Source: JAMXLO01 sp963812075 (GTDB lineage Bacteria > Pseudomonadota > Alphaproteobacteria > Acetobacterales > Acetobacteraceae). From it: a stretch of DNA of 64,000 nucleotides. The DNA lies in contig CAWETN010000010.1 of assembly GCA_963812075.1 (NCBI GenBank), positions 620,001-684,000 of the forward strand, read 5' to 3'. The notes under the pieces are model-generated. The model had not been told where the DNA came from and ran no database searches. It saw only the letters and a list, made by a program, of their open reading frames with translations. Position numbers and translations under genes: made by a program. Shown in pieces: positions 20,630-29,285 of this stretch; the first letter of the stretch is position 1, and every line of letters starts with the position of its first letter.

Positions 20630-22609
20630 ATTGCAGCCGGGCCGGGATTCGCAAGGCGCTGGCCGTAGAGGCCGGTCGCCGCAGGGGCACGATCCACGAC
20701 ATCGAGCACATTGTGGTTATGATGCAGGAGAACCGCCCGTTCGATCAGTATTTCGGCACGCTCAGGGGCGTACGCGGGTTCAACGACCCGCGTGCCGTGG
20801 ATCTGCCGAACGGCGATCCGGTGCTCGCGCAGCCGGACGGTGCAAACACTGTGTTCCCGTTCAATCCGCCCGACCCGCAGCCGGGACTGACGTTCTATGA
20901 GGATGTGGCGCACGGCTGGAACAATTCGCACGGCGCCTGGAACGACGGCAAGTATGATGCGTGGATCGCCAACAAGGGGCGGGCCGCGATGATCCACTGC
21001 AAGCGGCCCAACATCCCGTTCCACGACGCACTCGCCGATGCCTTCACGGTGTGCGATTCGTACTTCTGCTCGGTGAGGGGACCGACCGACCCGAACCGTT
21101 ACTATATGTGGACCGGCTGGCTCGGCCAGGGCGGGTCGAATGACCCGGACAGCGCGAACTCCGGCGCGACGCCGGGCACATTCACGCTGCGTCCCGGCGG
21201 CGACGGCGTGCTGCCGTTCGGCCCGGTCACCGACAACGCAGAAGAGGGGCTATGGCTGGAGGTCCTAACCGGAGCGGCTGACACAAGCCGGCGTGTCGTG
21301 GAAGGTCTATCAGGACCAGGGCCTCGGTCTGACGGCGGAGCAGTTCTGGGGCTTCGGAAACCCTGACCAGCCGTATATCGGTAATTTTGGCGACACCGCG
21401 CTGCTGTATCTGCTGCAATACCAGAATGCCGCGCCCGGCAGCCCATTGTTCGAGAGCGCAAGGCGCGGGACGAATATCAAGTCGCAGGGTTTCGACGTGG
21501 CGGGCCTGTTCGCGGACCTGCGCAACGACGTGGTGAACGACCGGCTGCCGCAGATATCCTACATCGTGGCGCCGGAATCGTTCACCGAGCACCCGAACTG
21601 GGCGCCCGATTACGGCGCCTTCTACGTCTCCGACGTGCTGTCCGCGCCGACCGCCAATCCAAAGGTCTGGGCCAGGACGGTGCTGTTCTACATGTTCGAC
21701 GAAGCGGGCGGCATGTTCGACCACATCGTGCAGCCGACGCCGCCGATGAACCCCGGGCAAGGCCAGTCCACCGTCAGCTCCCGACAGGCACCTGGTGCGG
21801 TTGCCGGACGTCGCGGCGTTCGAGCCGCCGCAAGGCGACATAGCGAGCGGCACGACTTTTCCGGACGCCGCGTTCTCAGTGCCGTCACCCGGCATGATGC
21901 CGGTGCAGGAGACGGGCGTGCGCCCGGCCCGCCCGCTGCCGTACACCTTGCAGGTGGATGCTGCGGCGAACGTCCCGGCCTAGACCATTACGGTGAACTT
22001 CGACAACGACGGCAAGGCGGGTGCGTGCGTCCACGTCCGCTCGCCGACGGTTCCTCGGCCGGCGGCTCGACGGGACCGTGGAGCTACACGGTCGAGGCCG
22101 GCAAGTCGCTCTTCGACACCTGGACGCCGGGCGACGACGATGGCTATGCGCTGACGGTCAGCGGGCCGAACGGCTTCTTCCGCAAATTCGCCGGCAGTCT
22201 CGCCGCCGGCGCTGTCGACCTGACCGTCGTCGCCAGCTACGACGCCAGCGGCATCGCGCTGCGCATCACCAACAACACGACGGCAAACGTGCCGGTGGAC
22301 GTGACGGACACCTACACCAACGAGATGCGGTCGAAGGATCTGGCGCCAGGCGACACTGTCGGGCTGCACGTCTGGCTGCCGCCGAACCACAACTGGTACG
22401 ACCTGATCGTGACGACCAGCGCCGATGCCGACTTCGTCCGCCAATGTGCAGGGCACGTCGAAAACGGCGAGCCCAGCATCAGCGACCCGAAAATGGCGCA
22501 GGTTCCGCCGCGGCGGCATATCCATGGCGGAGGCGGTGGGCCGGAGGTACATCGCGACGAAGGGCAGAGCCGAGCCGAGCGTTCGCGCGGCCCGGGATAC
22601 AGGAAGTGA
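20630..22609 (+). pseudogene. Decayed phosphocholine-specific phospholipase C (PlcN/AcpA family)
   Basis: Remnant of an exported phospholipase C/phosphoesterase. The catalytic-domain start is recognisable (TIHDIEHIVVMMQENRPFDQYFG, with the key Glu-Asn), as are DPNRYYMWTGW and, in other frames, GVSWKVYQDQGLG and the two C-terminal DUF756-like regions (SYTVEAGKSLFDTW, WLPPNHNWYDLIVT). Damage is multiple. The export signal is missing at the 5' end. Frames shift near 21280, 21785 and 22040. A block of roughly 120 codons (the late catalytic part) is absent between GQGQSTVSS and RLPDVAAFEPP. There is an in-frame TAG at about 21981. No single sequence error explains this, so it is a genuine pseudogene or badly rearranged copy. 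Confidence 0.85.
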
Positions 22610-22621
22610 CGGTTGCTGCCG

Positions 22622-23476
22622 TTATCCGTTCACCGCCCGGATGATCGCCGCCCAGCGATCCAGCACCGGCAGGATGGTGTCCGCCTTCTCCGACGGCAGG
22701 CTGACGGACACGCGGTTCACGTCGAGGTCGCGATAGCGCCTGATCAGGTCCGCGTCTTCCGTCTGTCCGCCGATCGAGATGTCGAATGCACCCGGATCGC
22801 GGCCCGCCTCCGCTGCCAACTGGCGGAAGCGGGGGATGAGTTCGGTCAGCGGCGTCGGTGAGCCGGCAGTGACCTGCGGCATCCAGCCGTCGCCGTAGCG
22901 CACCGCGCGCCGGGCGCTATAGGGGAACGCGCCGCCCACCAGGATCGGTGGGTGCGGCTTCTGCACCGGCTTCGGCCACGCCTGCATCGGATCGAAGTTC
23001 ACGAACTCGCCGTGATACTCGGCAATGTCCTGCGTCCAGATCGCCTTCATCGCCTCGATGCGCTCGCGTGCGAGCTTATGGCGCGTTTTGAAGTCGGTGC
23101 CGTGGTTCTCCATCTCGTCCTGGTTCCAGCCGTTGCCGACGCCGAACACGAAGCGCCCGCCGGAGACCTGGTCGAGCGACGCCACCAGCTTGGCGGTCTG
23201 GATCGGATCGCGCTGCGCGATCAGGCACACGCCGGTGCCGATCTTCAGAGTCTTCGTGGCGGCCGCCGCCATCGCCAGCGTCACGAACGGGTCCATCGCG
23301 TCGTAGTAGCGCTTTGGCAGATCACCGCCGAGGACGAACGACGTCTTGCGCGACAGCGGAATGTGCGAGTGCTCCGGCGCCCAGACGATGTCGAAGCCGC
23401 GCTGCTCCAGAGCGACGGCAAGCTCCGCCGGGGTCATCGAATAGTCGGTGAAGAACATCGAGGCGCCGAATTTCAT
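22622..23476 (-). CDS. LLM class F420-dependent oxidoreductase (TIGR03619-like)
   Basis: Luciferase-fold flavin/F420 oxidoreductase, 284 residues, intact. Typical motifs: MKFGASMFFTDYSM at the start, IVWAPEHSHIP, LDQVSGGRFVFGVGNGWN and HPPILVGGAF. The subgroup label rests on the GWNQDEMENHGTDFKTR-type block. The cofactor (F420 or FMN) cannot be decided by eye. It converges on the phospholipase pseudogene and lies upstream of a transposase scar; another gene of the same subgroup follows at 23876. Confidence 0.88.
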   Translation of the reverse strand: MKFGASMFFTDYSMTPAELAVALEQRGFDIVWAPEHSHIPLSRKTSFVLGGDLPKRYYDAMDPFVTLAMAAAATKTLKIGTGVCLIAQRDPIQTAKLVASLDQVSGGRFVFGVGNGWNQDEMENHGTDFKTRHKLARERIEAMKAIWTQDIAEYHGEFVNFDPMQAWPKPVQKPHPPILVGGAFPYSARRAVRYGDGWMPQVTAGSPTPLTELIPRFRQLAAEAGRDPGAFDISIGGQTEDADLIRRYRDLDVNRVSVSLPSEKADTILPVLDRWAAIIRAVNG

Positions 23477-23525
23477 GTCCCGCTCCTGGTGTTATGATCC
23501 TGACGGTTCAGGCGCGACCAGTATG

Positions 23526-23605
23526 TCATTGCGCGCGAAGCGAAGCAATCTCCTGGCGATATCGCACCATTGCATGCGGAGATTGCTTCGTTGCGCGTGC
23601 AATGA
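23526..23605. repeat. 28-bp imperfect inverted repeat
   Basis: Arms at 23526-23553 and 23578-23605 match at 25 of 28 positions around a 24-base loop. The arms begin TCATTGCGCG and contain GAAGCAATCTCC. The GAAGCAA core is shared with the repeat at 586-670, so the two probably belong to one dispersed palindrome family. It abuts the IS630 transposase remnant. Confidence 0.6.
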
Positions 23606-23649
23606 CAGCGGGACGTCGGCAATCATCTTGTCGGGCCCTTGGTCCGGCG

Positions 23650-23875
23650 GAAGGGCGATCAGCTTGCCCGCCGGCACTGCGGCTTCGATGGCGTCGAGGA
23701 GACAGATGAACTCCTGGTGCCGCTGCCGCTGCCGCTGCATGCAGCGACCGATGCCACGGCCCAGCACGTTGAGCGCCGCGAACAGCGTCGAAGCGATGCG
23801 CCCGCCAGATGCGTTGCACCGAACTGACGCTGATGCCGACGCATGCTGCCATCGCCGGCGTCCCGACGAGGCGCT
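23650..23875 (-). mobile_element. IS630-family transposase remnant with internal deletion
   Basis: Two fragments of an IS630-type transposase lie next to each other. The first (about 23880-23790) encodes the helix-turn-helix piece VGISVSSVQRIWRAH. The second, one frame over (about 23790-23655), encodes TLFAALNVLGRG, then GRCMQRQRQRHQEFICLLDAI and AAVPAGKLI, which correspond to the region around the second catalytic Asp. About 100 residues between them, including the first catalytic Asp region, are missing, as are both ends. No terminal inverted repeats or TA duplication are apparent. This 399-base stretch has no other gene. Confidence 0.7.
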
Positions 23876-24718
23876 TCATGACGTTCTCGCTGCTGCGACC
23901 AGGCGGCCGACGCCCTCGATGATGGCGTCCCAGTTGTCGATCTCGGCCGACCGCAGCAGGTCGGAGGCGACCATGACGTGCTGCACGCCGGCCGCGGCAT
24001 AGGCGGCGATGCGGGCGCGCAGTTCGCCCAGGTCGCGGCCGTCCCAGTTCACCCGCGTCGAGATGGTGAAGTCGGCGCCGGGCCGCCCGGCACGCAGACG
24101 CTGCACGATGGCGGCGGTCTGCTCCGGTGTCTCGCGCGAGCCGTGCCAGCCGTCGGCGAGGCGGATCGTGCGGCGCAGCGCGGCGTCCGAGCTGCCGCCG
24201 ATCCACAGCGGGATCGGAACGATGGGCAGCGGCGTCATCGTCATATCGGCGATCTCGGCCGGAATGTAGCGGGTGGGAAAGGTCACCGGGTCCTGCGTCC
24301 AGACGGCCCGCATCAGCGCGATGCCCTCGTCCATGCGGCGGCCGCGTTCCTGGAACGGCGCGCCCAGGGCGGCGAACTCAGGTTCGAGCCAGCCGACGCC
24401 GGCGCCCAGGATCAGGCGGCCGTCCGAAAGGTTCTGCAGCGTGGCGAGTTCCTTCGCCAGCGGGATCGGATGGCGCATCGGCAGCACCAGGACCGAGGTG
24501 CCGAGACGCACGCGCTGGGTCACCGCGGCGACCCAGGTGAGGGTGAGGACCGGCTCGTAGAACGGCAGCTTCCGGGGGAACTGGGTGCGGGGCAGGATGA
24601 TGTGCTCGCTGACCCAGACGTCGGCGAAGCCCAAGTCCTCGGCCTGGAGGGCGAAGCGGCGGATCAGCGCCGGGGTGGCGCGCTCGCCGGCGTGGGGGAG
24701 GTGGATGCCGAACTGCAT
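23876..24718 (-). CDS. LLM class F420-dependent oxidoreductase (TIGR03619-like)
   Basis: Luciferase-fold oxidoreductase of 280 residues. The Met at 24718 is chosen over an upstream in-frame Met because the family begins MQFGIHLPHAGE. Motifs: FADVWVSEHIILP, LATLQNLSDGRLILGAGVGW and IPLWIGGSSDAAL. It belongs to the same subgroup as the gene at 22622-23476, with the IS630 scar between them, so the two may be an old duplication split by the insertion (inference). The natural substrate is unknown. Confidence 0.9.
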   Translation of the reverse strand: MQFGIHLPHAGERATPALIRRFALQAEDLGFADVWVSEHIILPRTQFPRKLPFYEPVLTLTWVAAVTQRVRLGTSVLVLPMRHPIPLAKELATLQNLSDGRLILGAGVGWLEPEFAALGAPFQERGRRMDEGIALMRAVWTQDPVTFPTRYIPAEIADMTMTPLPIVPIPLWIGGSSDAALRRTIRLADGWHGSRETPEQTAAIVQRLRAGRPGADFTISTRVNWDGRDLGELRARIAAYAAAGVQHVMVASDLLRSAEIDNWDAIIEGVGRLVAAARTS

Positions 24719-24800
24719 GTGGTCGGTCCCTTTCGTCCTCGCCTGATTGATCGAGGGCGTCTGGTAGACATCGATCGGCTGACGATCGCGTTGCCATCCG

Positions 24801-25505
24801 TCACGGCGTTCCCAGCACCCATGCCTGCGCGACGCCCAGCCCACGCACGCTGATCCCGTTGCGAAGCGTGGCTGCGTACGCCTCATGATGATGCCCGTGC
24901 ACGATCAGCCTCGCAGCCCCGGCGGCCGCCAGGTCGTCGATGACAGCGAAGCCATGGCGATGGCAGGACGGCGCCTCGTGCGACACCAGCACATCGAAGC
25001 GCTGCTCGCCGAGCCGGACGAAATCCTCGGGGAAGATCGAATCGCGATGCCACAGCGGCAGCCCGCCGCGCCAGTGTTCGCCGGGCCTGAGGCTGTCGAG
25101 GAAGGCGCCGCGCGTGGCGAAGCCGGGCGGTTCGATCGTGCCGTTCGGTTCGTCGGCGCGCGGATGCCAGATGCGCGGCTTGAAGACGCCGCCCAGCCCG
25201 GCGATGCGCACGCCGCCGGCATCGATCATGCGTCCGCCGATGTCGCCTTCGGGATGGTCGGTCGCCAGGTTGTCGAACGCCGTCGCGGTCTCGGCGTCCT
25301 TGTTGCCGATGATCCAGTGGACACGCCAGCCGGCAGTGAACAGCGGCTCGAGCACCTGGTGCAGCGGCGCGCGCAGATCGCAGTCGCCCAGCAGGATCAG
25401 CGTCCCTGGTTCGAGCGCCCCGCAGGCGCGCAGGATCGGCGGGAAGTTGCCATGGGGATCACCGGCAATGACGACAGGGGAGGGCACGCAGGCCACCTCG
25501 TTCAT
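24801..25505 (-). CDS. Calcineurin-like metallophosphoesterase
   Basis: Cytosolic two-metal phosphoesterase of 234 residues. The full motif set is visible: GDPHGN near residue 15, GDCDLR, GNKDAE, a His in SHEAPSC and the closing HGHHHEAY. These give the Asp/His/Asn ligands of the calcineurin fold. The substrate is unknown; close relatives act on small phosphodiesters or diadenosine polyphosphates. Its ATG overlaps the stop of the antiporter gene, so the two are translationally coupled on the minus strand. Confidence 0.9.
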   Translation of the reverse strand: MNEVACVPSPVVIAGDPHGNFPPILRACGALEPGTLILLGDCDLRAPLHQVLEPLFTAGWRVHWIIGNKDAETATAFDNLATDHPEGDIGGRMIDAGGVRIAGLGGVFKPRIWHPRADEPNGTIEPPGFATRGAFLDSLRPGEHWRGGLPLWHRDSIFPEDFVRLGEQRFDVLVSHEAPSCHRHGFAVIDDLAAAGAARLIVHGHHHEAYAATLRNGISVRGLGVAQAWVLGTP

Positions 25506-26732
25506 TCGGCGCGGCGGAAGCCCAGCAGCAGCGCCGCCGGCACGATCGTCCAGCCCTGGATGATCAGCGACACGACCACCACGACGAAGACGCCCGAGAA
25601 CAGCCTGGCGTCACGCAGCGGATCGGCCAGTGCCGGAATGAAGCTGATATAGATCGGCACGGCGCCGCGCAGGCCGACCCAGGAGCTGAAGGCCGATTGC
25701 CGCCAGGGAAAGCGGAACGGCAGAAGGCAGGCGAAGGTCGCCACCGGCCGCGCCACCAGGATCAGCACCAGCGCGATCGCGACGCCGCCCGGAATGGACG
25801 AAAGCAGGTCGTGCGGCGTAACCAGCAGGCCGAGCATCAGGAACAGCACGATCTGCGCGAGCCACGCGCAGCCTTCGACGAAATTGCCGATCTCGCGCCG
25901 CGCGTGGTGCGGCGACGCTCCGACAAAGACGCCGGTCAGATAGATCGCCAGGAATCCGCTGACGCCGACGACCTGGGCCACGCCGAACACCATCAGGCCG
26001 AACGCCAGCAGCAGCACCATGGCCGTGGGGACTTCCATCGACAGGCGGCGCAGCAACAGCCCAAGCAGCCAGCCGCCGCCAAGCCCGAGCGCCGTCCCCC
26101 CCAGCATCTCCTCGGTGAACAGCAGCGCGCCGTCCAGCCAGCCCGCGGTGGCAGGGACGGCGATGAGGCGGATGACGAAGACGGTCAGGAAGATCGACAT
26201 CGGGTCATTGAGGCCCGAACTCGACCTCCAGCAAGGCAGTGACGCGCTCGGGCAGGGCCAGGCGCGCGCGGCCCAGCAGGGCGGCCACCGCAGCGGCGTC
26301 GGTCGGCGCGACGGCGGCGCCGACCAGCATGGCCATCGCGAACGGCACGGCGGCAAGCCACATGACAGCCGCGGCGACGATGACGGCGGTGATGCCGACG
26401 CCGACCACCGCCAGCGTGAGCGCCGGCCAGAGCGCCAGGCGCAGCATGGAGACCGGCGTCTCCAGCCCGCCCTGCAGCAGGATCACCGCCAGCGCGACGC
26501 TGCCGACCAGGTAGGCGGACGAAAAGTCGTCGTAGCGGATGCCGCCCGGACCGTCCTCCCCGGCGAGCATTCCGAGCGCCAGGAAGACCAGGAGTACGGG
26601 CGCGCCGATGCGTCGCGACAGCAGGCCGGCGATCACGCTGAGGACGCCGAGAGCCGCACCGACGAGGATCATCTCGTGGGCGACGTCCATGTGCGTCCGG
26701 CCGAGGGCGACGAGGTCGGGTCCGAAGGGCAT
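25502..26732 (-). CDS. CPA1-type Na+/H+ or K+/H+ antiporter (frameshifted)
   Basis: Inner-membrane cation/proton antiporter resembling NhaP2/CvrA. The first half (from Met 26732, or the later Met at 26690) has GAPVLLVFLALGMLAGEDG and VGAAVAPTDAAAVAALL, the ion-path region. After a one-base slip near 26220 (within EVEFG/SGLNDP) the second half continues through GLNDPMSIFL to WVGLRGAVPIYISFI, both conserved. About 12 membrane spans are expected. The product (about 410 residues) stops soon after the membrane domain, so the cytosolic TrkA_C/CorC domains of longer NhaP2 proteins are absent. Coupled to the phosphoesterase gene downstream. Confidence 0.85.
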
Positions 26733-26837
26733 GCAGGACCGGATGTTCCCCGCTGGCGGCGAGCAGGGCAATGCCGCGGCTTGACTGCTGCGGCGTCGCA
26801 GCGTAACTAGCATTATGCAAGTGACAAAGGCGAACCC

Positions 26838-28238
26838 ATGAGCGCGGCGATCTCCGCGGCAGCGCAACCGGCGCAGGTGCACAGTGCGCGTACCCTGGCC
26901 CTGCTCCAGGGGCCGATCGTGCCCACCCTGCTGCGGCTGGCCTGGCCGAACGTGCTGGTGATGCTGGCGCAGGCTTCGACCGGGCTGATCGAGACCTGGT
27001 TCGTCGCACGCCTGGGCACCGACGCGCTGGCCGGGATGGCGCTGGTGTTCCCGGGCTTCATGATGATGCAGATGCTGTCGGGTGGCGCGATGGGCGGTGG
27101 CATCTCGTCCGCCATTGCCCGCGCCTTGGGCGCGCGCCGGCGGGACGACGCGGACGCGCTGGTGCTGCACGCGCTGATCATCAACGTGGCACTCGGGCTG
27201 ACGTTTTCCGCACTGGTGCTGCTGTTCGGACCGTCGCTGTATCGCGCGCTGGGCGGCGAGGGTGGCTCGCTCGCGGCGGCGCTGCGCTACTCCAACGTGG
27301 TGTTCGCCGGCACGCCGTTGGTCTGGCTGATGAATGCGCTGGCCAGCGTGATCCGCGGCACCGGCAACATGTTCGTGCCGGCGGCGGCGATTTGCGCCAG
27401 CGTGGTGCTGCTGGTGCCGCTGTCGCCCTGCCTGATCTTCGGCCTGGGACCGTTCCCCGCGCTGGGCATCGCCGGCGGCGGCGTGGCGGTGGTGTTCACC
27501 ACCGCGCTCACCGCGGCGGTCCTGGGCTGGTACGTCCTGTCCGGCCGCAGCCTGGTGCGGTGCCGTCTGGTGCGGCCACGCTGGGCGCTGTTCCGCGACA
27601 TCCTGCGCGTCGGCGCCGTGGCGGCTGTCACGACGCTGCAGACCACGCTGACGGTGGCGCTGACCACCGCGCTGGTGGGCACGGCGGCGGGTCCCGAGGC
27701 GATCGCCGGCTACGGCACCGGCGGGCGGCTGGAGTATCTGCTGGTGCCGCTGGTGTTCGGCCTCGGTGCCCCGCTGGTGGCGCTGGTCGGCACCAATATC
27801 GGCGCCGGTCACCGGCCACGGGCGCTGCGCATAGCACTGATCGGCGGCGCGCTCGCCTTTGCGCTGACCGAGGCGGTGGGACTGGCAGCGGCGGTGTGGC
27901 CGGCCGCCTGGCTCGGGCTGTTCGGCCACGACGCGGCGATGCTGGAGACCGGCACGGCGTATCTGCGCGCGGTCGGCCCGGTCTACGGGTTCTTCGGGCT
28001 GGGCCTGTCGCTCTACTTCGCCTCGCAGGGTGCCGGGCGGCTGTTCTGGCCGCTGTTCGCCGGGCTGCTACGGCTGGTCATCGCGATCGGCGGCGGCTGG
28101 ATCGCGCTGCGCGCGACCGGGTCGCTGGGCTGGATGTTCGTGGCGCTGAGCGTGGCACTGGTGGTCTACGGCACGACCATTGCCGCCGCCGTCGCGTCAG
28201 GCAGCTGGTTCCGCGTCGGCTGGCGTCGGGTAGTCTAG
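26838..28238 (+). CDS. MATE family efflux transporter
   Basis: Multidrug and toxin extrusion protein, 466 residues, intact. Around 12 hydrophobic spans can be followed. The first MatE domain begins PIVPTLLRLAWPNVLVMLAQ with the pore motif STGLIETWFVARLGTDALAG. The second repeats the pattern (TTLQTTLTVALTTALVGTAAG). Such proteins expel cationic drugs or metabolites using Na+ or H+ gradients. It is divergent from the antiporter gene. The 3' end overlaps the end of the convergent Uma2 gene by 42 bases, a tight convergent arrangement. Confidence 0.93.
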   Translation: MSAAISAAAQPAQVHSARTLALLQGPIVPTLLRLAWPNVLVMLAQASTGLIETWFVARLGTDALAGMALVFPGFMMMQMLSGGAMGGGISSAIARALGARRRDDADALVLHALIINVALGLTFSALVLLFGPSLYRALGGEGGSLAAALRYSNVVFAGTPLVWLMNALASVIRGTGNMFVPAAAICASVVLLVPLSPCLIFGLGPFPALGIAGGGVAVVFTTALTAAVLGWYVLSGRSLVRCRLVRPRWALFRDILRVGAVAAVTTLQTTLTVALTTALVGTAAGPEAIAGYGTGGRLEYLLVPLVFGLGAPLVALVGTNIGAGHRPRALRIALIGGALAFALTEAVGLAAAVWPAAWLGLFGHDAAMLETGTAYLRAVGPVYGFFGLGLSLYFASQGAGRLFWPLFAGLLRLVIAIGGGWIALRATGSLGWMFVALSVALVVYGTTIAAAVASGSWFRVGWRRVV

Positions 28239-28778
28239 CCCGGCGTACAGTTCCTCGACCGGAATCTCGACGTCGATCTCCGGCATCCGGAGAATGTCGC
28301 CTTCGGTCAGCGCGGTGGCGATCCAGTCGCCATCCCGGCGGGTGAAGACCGAGAGGCCGATGCTTTTCTGCTCGACGATCACGTAGCGCCGGATGCTCGG
28401 CGTCGCCTGGTACTCGCGCAGCTTGACGATGCGGTCGATGCGCGCCGTGTCTTCGCTGACCACTTCGAACACGACCACGGGCTGCTCGATGAACAGCGCA
28501 TTCGGATCGAACGGCACGCACGAGACCAGCGCGTCCGGGTACCGGACATTTCCCGCGGAGGTTGCGATCTTCACGTTTGGGCCATGTGGTCTGCACGGTC
28601 TGCCGGACAGGCGCGCAGCGAGCGATGCCCGGATATTGAAGGTGATCAGATCGTGCGCGATCGTCCCGCCGGTCATCGCCACCGGTTCGCACCCATCAAA
28701 CTCGTGGCGGAGTTCCTGACGTGCCTCCCACGCCAGGAACTCTGCCACCGTCATCGGCTTGCGCAGGACAAGGTTCAT
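28197..28778 (-). CDS. Uma2 family (DUF820) endonuclease-like protein
   Basis: Intact 193-residue Uma2 protein (PD-(D/E)XK fold, role unknown). It opens with MTVAEFLAWEARQELRHEFD; the nuclease-core residues fall in RYPDALVSC and PVVVFEVVSEDT, and the tail is ITRRDGDW-like followed by PEIDVEIPVEELYAG. It lies one base after the stop of the VOC gene, in the same minus-strand unit as the HpaB-type hydroxylase. Uma2 genes are often found beside unrelated genes, so function should not be read from that context. Confidence 0.88.
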   Translation of the reverse strand: MNLVLRKPMTVAEFLAWEARQELRHEFDGCEPVAMTGGTIAHDLITFNIRASLAARLSGRPCRPHGPNVKIATSAGNVRYPDALVSCVPFDPNALFIEQPVVVFEVVSEDTARIDRIVKLREYQATPSIRRYVIVEQKSIGLSVFTRRDGDWIATALTEGDILRMPEIDVEIPVEELYAGLDYPTPADAEPAA

Positions 28779-29285
28779 CTACTGTGCCGGCACCGCCGCC
28801 CGCTGCTTCTGCATCTCTTCTTCCCACGGCCCGGGGAACAGGCCGAGGTTCACCACGTCGGGCGCGAACACGCTCTCCTGGCGTGGCCACTTCTCGCGCG
28901 GCAGCTCATACGAGACCTCCAGCCCGTTGCCGTCCGGATCGCGGAAGTAGATGCCGAGCGACAGGCCATGGTCGGAGATGTGGTCGATCGTCACGCCCCT
29001 CTCCTTCAGCCGGCGATAGGCGTCCTTCAGGTCGTCGAGGCTCTCCATCATGAAGGCCGCATGGTTCAGTCCGACCTGCCGCTTGAGCTGCAGCGGCGCA
29101 TCGTCGCCCAATTCCATCAGCGCGATCTCGTGCGACTTGTCCGCGTCGGCCGACATGAACGCCGCGCGGCCGGGACGGAAGTGGTAGGTGTGCAGCCCCA
29201 GCACGTCCTCGTACCACTGGCGCGAACGCTCCGCGTTGCGCACATACAGGTTGACGTGCCCGAGATGCTTTGGCCGGTAGCTCAT
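28779..29285 (-). CDS. VOC family (extradiol dioxygenase/glyoxalase-like) protein
   Basis: Metal-dependent vicinal-oxygen-chelate protein of 168 residues. Probable metal ligands are His in HLGHVNLYVRN, His in VGLNHAAFMM and Glu in GNGLEVSYE, which match the His-His-Glu triad of catechol 2,3-dioxygenases. It has one two-module half (about 130 residues) plus a C-terminal tail. The start overlaps the stop of the HpaB-type gene (ATGA). Together the pair looks like an aromatic ring hydroxylase followed by a ring-cleavage or isomerising enzyme; the specific aromatic is not evident. Confidence 0.9.
   Translation of the reverse strand: MSYRPKHLGHVNLYVRNAERSRQWYEDVLGLHTYHFRPGRAAFMSADADKSHEIALMELGDDAPLQLKRQVGLNHAAFMMESLDDLKDAYRRLKERGVTIDHISDHGLSLGIYFRDPDGNGLEVSYELPREKWPRQESVFAPDVVNLGLFPGPWEEEMQKQRAAVPAQ

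Noticed and set aside
23715..23745. CGCTGC trinucleotide-like repeats
   Set aside because: Low-complexity part of the transposase remnant (Gln/Arg codons), not an independent repeat or CRISPR.
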